Positions 50,661 to 60,682 of a stretch of 64,000 nucleotides of DNA are shown here, in pieces. Made by a program: the position numbers and the translations under genes. Origin of the DNA: Sarcocystis neurona (lineage: Eukaryota > Apicomplexa > Conoidasida > Eucoccidiorida > Sarcocystidae); NCBI GenBank assembly GCA_000727475.1, contig KL647329.1:274211-338210 (forward strand), written 5' to 3'. The first letter of the stretch is position 1. Each line of letters opens with the position of its first letter. The notes under the pieces are model-generated. The model was given only the letters and a program-made list of their open reading frames with translations. It had not been told where the DNA came from and did not search any database.

Positions 50661-53600
50661 GCTTCAGTGGGCACTACGGAACGTGCGAGCAGAGGCAGCA
50701 CGCACCCGGCGCGTGTTGGAAGGATGCAAATCCCAACTCCTTGCACGTGAGGAGAAGGTGAAATCTTCCGTCAAATCTCCTCGCGCTGCTAGGAAACAAG
50801 TATCAGTCCGCAGCACACCTCGTTCTTGTCTTCACAGTGACAGCACAAGTGCCCCACCGCCTCCCGCTGCAACTGCAGCACCGCGAGACACCACAGCAGC
50901 AACACCAGCGAATGAGAGTCAGCAGAGCCAGCGGAGACAGCAGCAGAAACAGCAAGAAGAAATGGCCTCGTTGTTTCAACGAAAGTTTGAAAAGGAAATG
51001 CAGGCATTTCGCCGTCGGGTGACGGACGTGACCGGTAACCTGAGCGACAAACTCAGTCAGCTTCTCGAACGGGAAACGCAACTCAAACAAACGGTGAAAG
51101 AACTTCTCAAGGAGCGACAGAATTCCTCCCGCTTACGACGTATTTATTTTGAAGCAACTAAGAAGAATAAGCAGCTCACTACACGCAATACTTCACTGGA
51201 ACGGGCACTCCTCGATATTGAGTTGAAGCTTTGTCGGCCTTACAATGTGTGGAAGGTGTTAGGCTGCCCCGCTGCTGCTGCTTTACAGAATGAGTTGCAG
51301 AGGACAGCTCGAGTATCCGACGGCTCAACTAGAGCATCCGAGGCCCCTGCAGTCTACAACGTAGTACCAACACGCAGCAGAGTGAGTGGTGCTTACCCGC
51401 GAAAGGAAGTCGGGAATAACGAAGCTGACATGTCGAATCACGGAGATAAGTGTCCTGATCACCACGCCACTGAGTCAGTTGATACAAGTTTTCGACCTCC
51501 TGCAGGCATGGATATCCTTGATCGACTGTGGAACAAAAGTTGTTCATCTGAAGGACTACTCTTCAAGAGCCTCCCATGTTTTCTGCGTCCTTCTGAAGAT
51601 TCCTGTGGGAGCTCGCATGAAGAACAGAAATTTGAAAGGAAGGATTCACGCACCGGGTTGCAGACACAGCACAGAATAGCCGAAAAAGCTGAAAAAGGCT
51701 TGCCGAAGGAGGGAAGGCGAAAAAGTCCGCACGAGTGTGAAGGAAAACGCAAAAACGTGCAACACACTGCACAAGCAGCTTCACCGCGAGGGACGCAACG
51801 AAGCACACCAAGGCATGGCGTTTTTGAAGCCGAGGAGAGGGCCCATACAATCACTGCTGCCGTAGATGCGCAGTGGACATGCAAAGCTCAAAGTCGAAGG
51901 GAGACTGGAGAAACACTCCGAATTTGTGCGGAGAAAGAGGCTAAAGAGCCCGTATTTCTAACCCAACGCCTATGCAGAACCCTCAGGCAAAGCAAGAGAA
52001 GAGGTGGTTAGTGATCTGAGGAAAATTCTTTCTCATCGACTCTTACCTGTTTCGACATGCTCCTTCCTCTTCAGTATGTTCAGTCCTGGCTCAGATCGAT
52101 TACTTCACTCGTTGTTAATATGCCGACGCTCAACTTGTTCTTCGCATCTCCCATTTTCCTCTCAACTCGACGCGTCCAGTAACCTCGCGCACGAACAACT
52201 ACACTGAAGGAGCGAGAGCAGAGCAGAGACCTACAGGATTGTGCAGGGACTATGCGGTGCAGTCTTGAGATATACTAGCGGAGGACCGTGGGTGAACTGT
52301 GATATACATGTAGATTCTTTCGTCACAGAGGATGATTTTTGTTGTGGCACTTTTGTTGTGACCGCTGCGTTCTCTTTATCAGAAATTACGTGGAGGCTCG
52401 ATACCTTCAGATTAGGAAGCGCACGTGCTCTTGGCGAACGTAGATAGGAGTAATAGACGAACACCTTTAAGTCTAGTAATATGCGCTGATCAAATCTAAA
52501 AAAAAAGGGTGCCCTAATCCTCTGAGGGTGGCTAATGAGCATGTTTCTATCTGCAAACCTGGGAGCTTCATGCACGAAAATGCACTAGATATTATATGCA
52601 GAATCTCAGGTGCGGTCACCGTATGAACCTATGCGTCAACTTGCGTAGACATAGTATGTGTGTTCTAGTAAGTGTCACTCACCCAAAAGTATCCTGTACG
52701 GTATGTTAATACGCAGCGAATGCCTAGATGTATAGGCATTTCTAAATTATTAGTACTGCTTCAACACGTTTACATGCCTGTGGCATTCGTCGTCGGAAGC
52801 ACTAGTCACCTCACTGTGAGATCGCAAGCATCTACAGCAGGCACAAGCGCTTTGTAGTCCTTGACACAAGGAAATACGGTACATGGATGTATGCGCTTGT
52901 TTTCGCCCCGATGCTTACTAGTGCGTACGTGCCTACGCATGTGTATTGAGAGAGCCATTCGAACGCACTCACGTTATTCGTTGCACAGCGCTGCTGTGTG
53001 TGTTTCAGCTGCAGCCCCTTCTCAGAAGCGTTCATCCTCCCCTGCCGCGCCGAGCCCTGATCTCAGCTCTGCTTGTGCTCCCCGTAAAGATGGTTCGTGT
53101 TCAGCATCACCCCGCACTGCACCCTCTGCAAAAGCTAGCATCTCTGCGGAAAGTCCTCGCATAAAAAAATCTGCAAGTCCTGGCAATTCCAACCCACGCA
53201 CTCTACGCAGAGAAGACTGTTCCGAGCCTACGCCGATCGCTGGTACTTCCTCGTCCCCGCTCTCTCCACCTGAAACTATGAACAAACCTTCAACTTGTTG
53301 CTCCCAGCATACAGCTCGTGCGTCGTACACGCCGTGTTCCTCTCCTCCAGCATGTTCTCCTCCTGCTGCTGCAAACAGAAGCGAACATAAGTGTCCGCAG
53401 AACTTTGCTTACTCCGCAGACAACAAGAACCGCTGCTGCTCTGCCTCTTCATCCCACTATCCACGCTCCTCACCTTTCCGGTATATGTCAGCAGATATGG
53501 GTGGAAAGACTTCCCCACTCTCAGGTTCAGTTGTGAGACACAGCTGCGTAGATGAGTCGTGCTGCAATAATAGATGCGATGGTTTTGTTTCCCACGAGCA

Positions 53601-55212
53601 CTCCTCGTCAGTTCGTAGAACATCAACGTCACCGCCTAAGGGTTACAGTTCTCTTCTTTCCAGTGACAGCGACGCCCAACGAACTGCCTGCGAATGTGGA
53701 ATTCCAGCTGCTGGGTGCTGCGACAGCACAGTCTACGACTTAGCAACTGGTCCACTTGGTAGAGGTGGACGCTTCGGGCAGGCTCAGACACATCACTTAC
53801 AGGCAACTTCGTTGACAGCTGGCAATGAGACTGCGCCGCCCGGCTATCTCCCGACCACTGCAGGGGACTTCCGTGCTCATTGTCCGCCCCAACAAGCAGC
53901 AAGCCGTTACTCTTCACAAACAGCAGCAAGAGTACCAGAAATGTGTTCAGTGGCAGCAGGTGCAGCAGGGCATAGCACCAATACTTTTACAGAGTTAGAC
54001 AGTTCCTGCACACTAGTAGCGCCGGAAGCGCCTCCGTGTTCTTCTGGAGCGGGCGTGGTAACCGAAAGCCAGACTTTGTTGCCGATAGCAGGAGCCGCGG
54101 AATCAATGCAATGTCAGAGCAGCGATTTTGTGATTAGAGCAGCAGTACCTCCGACAGACGGTCCCCTCCTCGCAGCATCAGCAACAGGAGACATTTCTGT
54201 CTATCCTTCACGGCAACCTCTCTGTTCCTGCCCTCCGCCAAAAGACTTTCTTGATGTAGACTCATCGAATGATGTAGCGTGTGCGGCGTTATCTCACACT
54301 AGCAGGAGCAGCAGCTCGTCGACGTTACCGGAGCCAGCTGGAGTGGATACAGCTGTCCAGAGAGTTATGCCTTCAGACGTCAGTCAGTCTGCTGGCTCGT
54401 CCTCGCCTCACAAGTTCGTTCCAGCGTCTTTCAACGAATCTCGCGAGTCACACAACAGCAGCAGCATCGACGGTGATCAACTCGGTAGCAACACTGACAG
54501 TAACAGCAGCAGCCGCTGCTCGTGCTGTTGCTTACGTAGTTCCTCTGCGTGTGCACGACAAAGGGGATCGGCAGGTTGCGCAGTACGGTGCAGTATACGA
54601 GATGCTCCGTCCTCGCCTTTAACCTGCCGGGGGGACGCTCGTCGTCTGCTGACTGACAACGAGGACAGAGAAAGCTGTAGCTGCAACTCACAACAAGCGC
54701 AACACGAAAGCAGGTCTATCTCTTCAGAGACGCATAAGGCGTGTGATAGTGCGATCAGCGGACGACAACGTCATACCACAGAGCTTCCATCAATGGCCGA
54801 TGAAAAGCATCAACCTTCCGTCCTGAGCGGCGGCGTCAACGGCAGCTGCAGCAGCGTTGGAGTGGACCACTGCACTGACTCCGTCTGTTTTTCGTCGTCA
54901 TCCTCAGCGTCTGCGTCTAATTTGTCTTCGTCTGTGCTTCCATTTGCGCCTGTCGCCTTGACCTCTTCCTCTTCTGCGTCAGGTTTCGCGGGCTGTTCCT
55001 CCAGACCAGCGCTGACCTTTTCCGCATGTGCTTCGTCTTCTGACAGCAGTTTCATGCGTTTTGCCGAGGGAGGGCCTGAAAGAATAATGCCCTCCTGCCC
55101 GGCACCCAGTGACACATGCGGGAGAAAATGCCGTAATGCGCTTGACGGCTGCGTTTCTTGGCGACTCCCTCACACTTCAGCAGTACACGCTCAGCCTGAT
55201 ACATGCTTGTGA
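50661..55212 (+). CDS. Coiled-coil and Ser-rich protein, two long exons (gene may start upstream)
   Basis: Proposed exons are 50661-52006 and 53009-55212. The first follows acceptor tttattgcttgcaaatctacgcag boundaries in phase 2 and reads LQWALRNVRAEAARTRRVLE, then a Gln/Lys-rich helix region with heptad-like spacing (FQRKFEKEMQAFRRRV, LSDKLSQLLERETQLKQ) and RPYNVWKVLGCPAAAA. Near its end a GTTAGT donor at 52007 leaves phase 1; the same hexamer is used at well-supported donors in the two conserved genes. The second exon follows gtgtgtgtttcag in phase 1 and stays open for about 2.2 kb, rich in Ser, Ala, Pro and Cys, ending at TGA 55210-55212. If the intron is not used, the first exon simply ends at the TAG at 52009-52011. 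No known domain was recognised; the coiled coil suggests a structural or scaffold role, which is inference. The initiator exon is not established. Its last 400 bases face a protein-like antisense reading. Confidence 0.5.
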
Positions 55213-55289
55213 TAATCTGCTGCAGCTGAGTTAGTGCAAAGTCGCGACTGTGGTAGAATTTCTTGCGCTGAGCTGAATCAGACGAATCT
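54810..55289 (-). other. Antisense protein-like reading, possible convergent 3' exon(s)
   Basis: Opposite the end of the Ser-rich plus-strand exon. After acceptor attagttgcag at 55290 the minus strand reads RDSSDSAQRKKFYHSRDFA, LTQLQQIITSMYQAERVLLK, CEGVAKKRSRQAHYGIFSR. After a second acceptor-like cattattctttcag (ending near 55057) a different frame continues PSAKRMKLLSEDEAHAEK and a Glu/Asp-rich tail to a TGA at 54812-54810. The two parts need a frame change that only a very short intron (about 30-40 nt) would give. Either a convergent overlapping gene or a shadow of the Ser-rich exon. Confidence 0.25.
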
Positions 55290-55688
55290 CTGCAACTAAT
55301 TTCAAATTCCTTACGTCCTTGCCAAGCAGAGGTGCATACGAACGATTGTGACATATTTCGGTATAGGTTACGAATGTGCAGGATATGTAAGGGAACGCAT
55401 GTAGTGAACCTTCGTCTCTAGTTTAGGTCATCTTACACAGCGTAAAAAGTGCAGCGGATTGTTTTGGGCGCGCGGAGCTTTGTGTGGGAAATGACTCGAG
55501 CACCCCTGGGCGGAAGACAGTAATAAAAGGTGCGTGTAACAGTAAAATGCGAAAGCGGAGGCTCGCCAGGAAGCAGCTCACCGTAATTTGCCTACCTATC
55601 CACCCCGTTGACACGAGCCTGGAACAAACGAAGCAGACAAATTGCTTCTTTTGGCGTATGTGGGATACAAGGTGCACGTGTGATACGC

Positions 55689-55729
55689 AGAAGGCCCTAC
55701 AAATCTAGGGCCTTCTGTCCACATGGACA
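55689..55729. repeat. Two adjacent inverted repeats at a start codon
   Basis: AGAAGGCCCTA at 55689-55699 pairs with TAGGGCCTTCT at 55706-55716 across a 6-nt loop. TGTCCA-CA-TGGACA follows at once at 55716-55729 and contains the ATG at 55723. Confidence 0.8.
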
Positions 55730-55928
55730 GATGCTTGCAAGCATACAAAGCTTCTCTACCCGAACGTGTGATAGAAGTAGTCCGGCACTTATATAAGCGA
55801 CAAGCTCCCAGCACAGCGTGTTACCTTCCCGCACATGAAGCGCCAGCAGTTCTGGCTTTTTTCGCCGTGCTGCGTCAATACTTGTACTACGGAGATGAGC
55901 ATCGGTTCTACCGCCTACTGGAGCGGAA
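55723..55928 (+). CDS. Probable first exon of an unidentified gene
   Basis: ATG at 55723, first in-frame ATG after a stop near 55681, opens 68 codons of ordinary globular-looking protein: MDRCLQAYKASLPERVIEVV, later EAPAVLAFFAVLRQYLYY and FYRLLERK. It ends at donor GGAA|GTGAGT (55929), phase 2. Two downstream plus-strand segments would accept phase 2: one starting 58536 (CEICKMFRKKRMWRSALVV, stop at 58740) and one starting near 57717 (SPIVAPESRKNETGSPS, stop near 57825); neither can be preferred. No family recognised. Two inverted repeats lie just upstream, and the second overlaps the ATG. Confidence 0.42.
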
Positions 55929-58535
55929 GTGAGTTTTTTCAGTGCCAAGAAGGAGGTGTATGGTGCCTCTGACTGACGAGGTATAAAAGTTTTTCCAAAT
56001 CCGAGACAGACGTAGGAGGATTTGGACTGATATGCAGACACCTTTGTGTATGCATTGACGCCGTTGAGAACCTGTACGAAAACTACCTTTATGTCTTACG
56101 CAGCTATGCCTTTATGTCACATACATTTGTGCTTTACATTGTCTGAAGCGGCCGTGTGAATTACACCTTTTAAGAGCTGCGTAGAGTTTTTCGTTTCCCT
56201 TGTATGCGCTTACACGTATACGTGTATAAAATTTCCAATACGCATACAGAATGTCATTTTAACATTCACGTGGAACTAAACAGATGAAGGGAAATACTTT
56301 GCTGGTGTGTAAGTCTGCCTCTCACAAAATGCATTGAGACACTGTTCGACTGTGTTGTCGCAAACTTTTATGCCAAAGTCGTAGACCACTGCTTCACGTG
56401 TACACAGCTGCATTCGATGGGCTGGGTGACATGAAATTTGAGGCAGTAGAACCAAGTTTCTAGACAGCGGTCACGTCCCTGTCTCAAAAATGCAGTAGTA
56501 CGCTTACATCACACGTACAATGTGAGAGGCGAGCACCAACAAGGGAGGATTTTCTCTGGAGCTATAGGGTGGTCGATACTTTTCACAGAAGTACAGCGCG
56601 CTCATTTATTTGACCGGCGTAGAGTGAAGAGTCAGTAGAGCTGATCTTTTCTGATAGTAGTTAGTCGGCACCACTGGCGGCGGAGAAATTATGTGGACAC
56701 CAACCACCGAGGATGACGCAGTTGAAGTGGATGTTTCAGCATAGTTCGCGAGGTAGACGCTTCAGTACGATAGGTAGTGCCCAGATGGAACTGTAGAGGA
56801 CTGCTGAATACTGGACTAAACAACATCGAGCAGGGGTCTACTACGAAGCGGAGGTGCTGACGCGGTTCACCAGGGGTGGAGGGCATACACGAGACAGCTG
56901 AAACCCTCATCACAACGGTTACCCTCTTGTGAGAGAATCAATCCACAGCAGACGAGACAGCAGTGGGACACACAGAGAAAAAAAAACACTCGTGATGCAC
57001 AAATCTTTGTGAAACGTCAAGTGGAGGACCGTGTTTCATGTTAGTGCTCGGTAATATTGGAGGAACTTAACCGTCGTAGCAAACAAGAGCCTGCCAAAAC
57101 ACTGGCAACGGCGTAGCAGAGAGACAGTAGTAGCGGTGTGGACGGTGTCTTGCAGTGCTAAACTACGGATGCGCTAGCAGCCTACCTGAAAGATGCAGTG
57201 TGCATACTTGTGTCCATGTAAAGATGAGTATACTGACCCGTAGTTCAGATTAGCACGCGTAACAGATACACGGTATTGACGAAAGAAGATGGTTCTTTTT
57301 TGTGTCTACGGTCCGCTTGTGTGTGAATGTGTACACCGTGCATTTGTACCAGTGAAGCAGACTCTGTGCAGTTCCTGCAAAAATGAGTATTCTTCGCCCT
57401 TCGCCTTCCGGAAGCAAGACGTAATGTGTGTTGCAAGAGAGAGAGAGAGAGAGAAAGAAAGGGAGGCGGCATACGCAGGCGCATGTATACTGTAGAGCTA
57501 CAGGCAAATGCATCCGGCCACGGTCGCTAAGCTGCCGTAGTCCATACAACCAGATACGCGTGTATCCCTCTATGTCTGTCTCTTTCTCGCTCTATCTATC
57601 TATCTATATATATATACACACACATATAGATAGATACACACATATATAGATAAGTACACATAAGTGCGTACCTGCACCTTTATTCATTCGCGTATCTTGT
57701 TTAGTTGACATACTCAGCAGTCCCATTGTTGCCCCCGAGTCACGTAAAAATGAAACTGGGTCTCCCTCCTGGATGCGTTATGCTGGAGCCCTCGACCCTT
57801 CTGCAGGGAGCACCCACTAGTAGACGTATCCATTATGGTGACTGTCTGCTGCTCAAAATCGTTCACAAAAGATCGGTTCATGTCTCATTTCACAAGACGG
57901 TGCTTGGCTGACTGTCTTTTACATTCAGCAAAATTCAAAATAATGTGCGATAGTACAGCACCAGCATTCCAGATGCAGCCGCACAAGTGAGCAACCTCTT
58001 CCCCAAATCCAGCAAAAGTCAAAAAGATGTGCGCTAGTGTAGCCTCACGGCTACAGAAACACCTGCACCACTGAGCAGGTGCGCTGAGGATTGCTCGTTG
58101 GCAGAGCAGATGACTGCAGCCTCTCAGGAGCAGCCGTACTCGCACCTCCAAATGCAGCGCTTAAAGCAGCCGCAAGAAACAACCACGACAATCACTGCCT
58201 TTTATCTAGTGCTTGTGCAGGGGAGTCTATGATTTATGTTGTTTTGCAGTGGAATTGATAGAGCCTGATACAGCTGCAGTAGAGGGGAGGCGCATCTCAT
58301 AACACAAGTAGCACTGGCATTGCTGTTCTCCTCTTGTTCCCCGTTCTATACTGAAACGTGATGACGAAGCTTGTGATGTAGAGGTCCACGTCATGAAGCT
58401 ACTGTTGCTTGTGGTGCATTCGTAATGTATCGCCTGCCTGAGTTTATTTTACATTGGTATCTCTATAGCAAACCTTACCTTGATGAGAGTCATTCTTTAC
58501 ATGGCATACAATTTTCGTTTTCAAGGTCTTACCAG
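55929..58535. other. Intron or intergenic DNA
   Basis: No clear coding block apart from a possible short exon near 57717-57825. Includes a GA tract (about 57436-57465), TATC/TA repeats (57590-57645) and an 84-bp tandem duplication (57926-58085). Confidence 0.4.
57926..58085. repeat. 84-bp imperfect tandem duplication
   Basis: Starts CAGCAAAATTCAAAATAATG at 57926 and CAGCAAAAGTCAAAAAGATG at 58010; both continue TGCG(A/C)TAGT and end near a GTGAGC or CTGAGC block. Confidence 0.75.
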
Positions 58536-58740
58536 GTGTGAAATCTGTAAAATGTTTCGAAAGAAGAGAATGTGGCGATCCGCTCTTGTTGTTACAAATC
58601 GAGATACGCTAATCCATAATTGTGATAAAGACGTCGTGCTGGCCAGAAAGATTAGCAGCAGCAGATCGCAGACAGATTCCGATATCGTTCTCAAGGAAGA
58701 GGATACTTCTAACATTTTTTTCTTGCCTGAGAAAGGCTAA
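58536..58740 (+). CDS. Candidate terminal exon (unidentified)
   Basis: After acceptor tcaaggtcttaccag, 68 codons including the stop are open in phase 2: CEICKMFRKKRMWRSALVV, then a polar stretch with Ser and Asp/Glu runs, ending FFLPEKG and TAA at 58738-58740. It would join in frame to the exon ending 55928, giving a 136-residue protein. Phase agreement has a one in three chance of being accidental, and the acceptor has only a modest pyrimidine tract. Confidence 0.25.
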
Positions 58741-59124
58741 ACATCTGGTGGACTTACGTAGCCGCACGTATGTCGCTACACATAACTCATCTGTTTAATA
58801 TACATTACACTGGCACCGATGTATTTGCCTGTTGTCGCTTTCATCCGGAAACGGCCGCAGGCTTGCCTACACATTTGCACTCTGGCATCGAACTCCTGTA
58901 ACCGGCAATGTCATCGCTAGCACATCGGCATCACTTGTACATGGCTGCCTGTGCCGTGCACTCTTCCTGGCTGCATTGTAGAATCCGGCGAGGAAAGCTT
59001 TTGTAAAACGAGATCGTATGCTCGCTTGTGTGTGCACACAAAAATACATACGCAGAGTTGTACACGCGTGCACGACTTTTCTCCGGAAACTGCAATCTAC
59101 CAAAAAGCGGCGGCTACATCAGAG

Positions 59125-60682
59125 TCACTTCCAAGCAGCTTTTTCGGCGCGTTTCTCCGTGTCCCTTTGTCGACGAAATTTCAGTAAATCAATTTTCTTC
59201 CTGTAGTGGGGGTCTTCCCTTCGTTTTTCTGATAGCAGCTCGTGCATCTCTTTATTTAAAGTAGAGAACGCATTGTTTCTGCTCTTTTTAGTGCGAACAG
59301 ATGTGGCGGAAGTACCTGAAAAGGAGACCTCCGAGAAGTGCTGCGCATTTCCTGCTGCACTTTCGGTCGTGCCACCAGGAGGAGACACAGAAGTGCCTAC
59401 TGAAGGAAGCAAAAACGGAAGCGGAGGATCCTCCGTCTTGCAGCTCTTCTTGCTCGACGACAAAGGGAAAGACGAAGGAAGCAAGCCGTGTAAACTGGAG
59501 GGCAGCGACGAACGTGATTTATTTTCTGTTTTGCTGCTGATGCTGATGCAGTCGTGTCCGTTGCTGTTCCAGGTTTCTGCCTTCGTCTTCGCGCATGAAT
59601 TTCTACAAGACCTCTCACGCCCTCCTGTCCTTTCGCTGTCAGGCATATACGACGAGCAAGTACTTGGTCGCCTCTCATCTGTGTCTCCTGTTCCACTGCA
59701 CCCAGTTGCCAAAAACTGTATTGAGACGCAGTGATCTAAATGCTTTTGCTGAGGCGACGGTGTCCTGCTCTCGGAAGAATTCTGCGGTAACAGTTGCGTG
59801 TCTCTGTCGCTTAGAGACTTAGTTGGTATTTCGTGTAGACCTGTATCGGTTGAGTTCTTCGGCTGCAATGGATTTAGGTGTCTATCGTTATAATGTTGCT
59901 TCTGCAATGCAGTTGTACCTCTATCGCTTGAATAATTCTCCTGAATTACGGTTGTGCCTTTGTCGCCGCTGAAGTCCTTGGGCGCAGGATCTCCCAAGTC
60001 GGCGCCTTCCGAAGAATCCTGTAGTGCGTGTTCTTTGCCTCCGTCATCGCTTCTTAGTAAACCGAGTTTTCCACAACGTACCGCAGGGTTGTCAACGCTG
60101 GTCGAGAACTGCCATTTTTCTGCGACGTTTTGATGCCTTTTGCAGCTTACTGAAGACCTTCCTTTTAAACACTGCATAGAAACGGGTTCTTGCGGATCGT
60201 TCCGCAAAAGTAGACGTAGGTCTTCTGCAGTATGTTCCGAGTCAGCGCTGTGCCGTGCTATACACTGCACTGGGGGCTTCACGTCATCGGCCACGCGAAC
60301 AAAAAAGGAGCTCCGTCGTTCCTGCTTTCCTTCGCGTAGTAATTCCCTTTTCTCCCGCTCTTTCGCTTCTTCGCAGACAGCGTCGCTTCGTTCCTGTTGT
60401 CGTGTCCTGACCTCTTTTTCGTGTATGTCTCCTTTTTCTCCTGTTTCTCCCTCTTCCCGTTCATCCCCACCTCCGCCTTTCTGCGTTATTTGTCCTTCTT
60501 CTCCTTCTTCTGCCTCGTCTTCTTTCACCTCCCTTCGTTCTTCTCCAAAACTGCCTCGGAGAAAGGCGTCATGGTCGAAAGTGTAACAAAATACGTGCTC
60601 CTTTTTGCGTCCAGTCGGCAATGCCTTAGTTAGCTCATCCTCCGCGGCTGCCGCAGGCGATTGCGCGCGGCTCAGGGCACAT
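59125..60682 (-). CDS. Long 3' exon of an unidentified charged, Ser-rich protein
   Basis: An open frame of 518 codons plus stop (TGA at 59127-59125), entered in phase 2 after a good acceptor (cgcccccttgtag) at 60683. It begins CALSRAQSPAAAAEDELTKA, then KEHVFCYTFDHDAFLRG, an acidic/Glu-Lys segment, a Ser/Thr-rich middle containing six 13-residue tandem repeats (59979-59746), and a basic C-terminus (LLKFRRQRDTEKRAEKAAWK). No family was recognised. The frame stays open upstream to 61197, but that part is Phe/Leu/Ser-rich translation of a CT-rich tract and is better read as intron. The initiating exon was not found; one weak candidate near 62280 starts MFPYVSTRKFKGRRK and has a GTATGT donor but the wrong phase for direct joining. 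Coding is likely from length, bias and acceptor; identity is unknown. Confidence 0.6.
59746..59979 (-). repeat. Six 39-bp coding repeats (13 residues each)
   Basis: Within the long exon at 59125-60682. Units: KDFSGDKGTTVIQ, ENYSSDRGTTALQ, KQHYNDRHLNPLQ, PKNSTDTGLHEIP, TKSLSDRDTQLLP, QNSSESRTPSPQQ. Confidence 0.7.
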
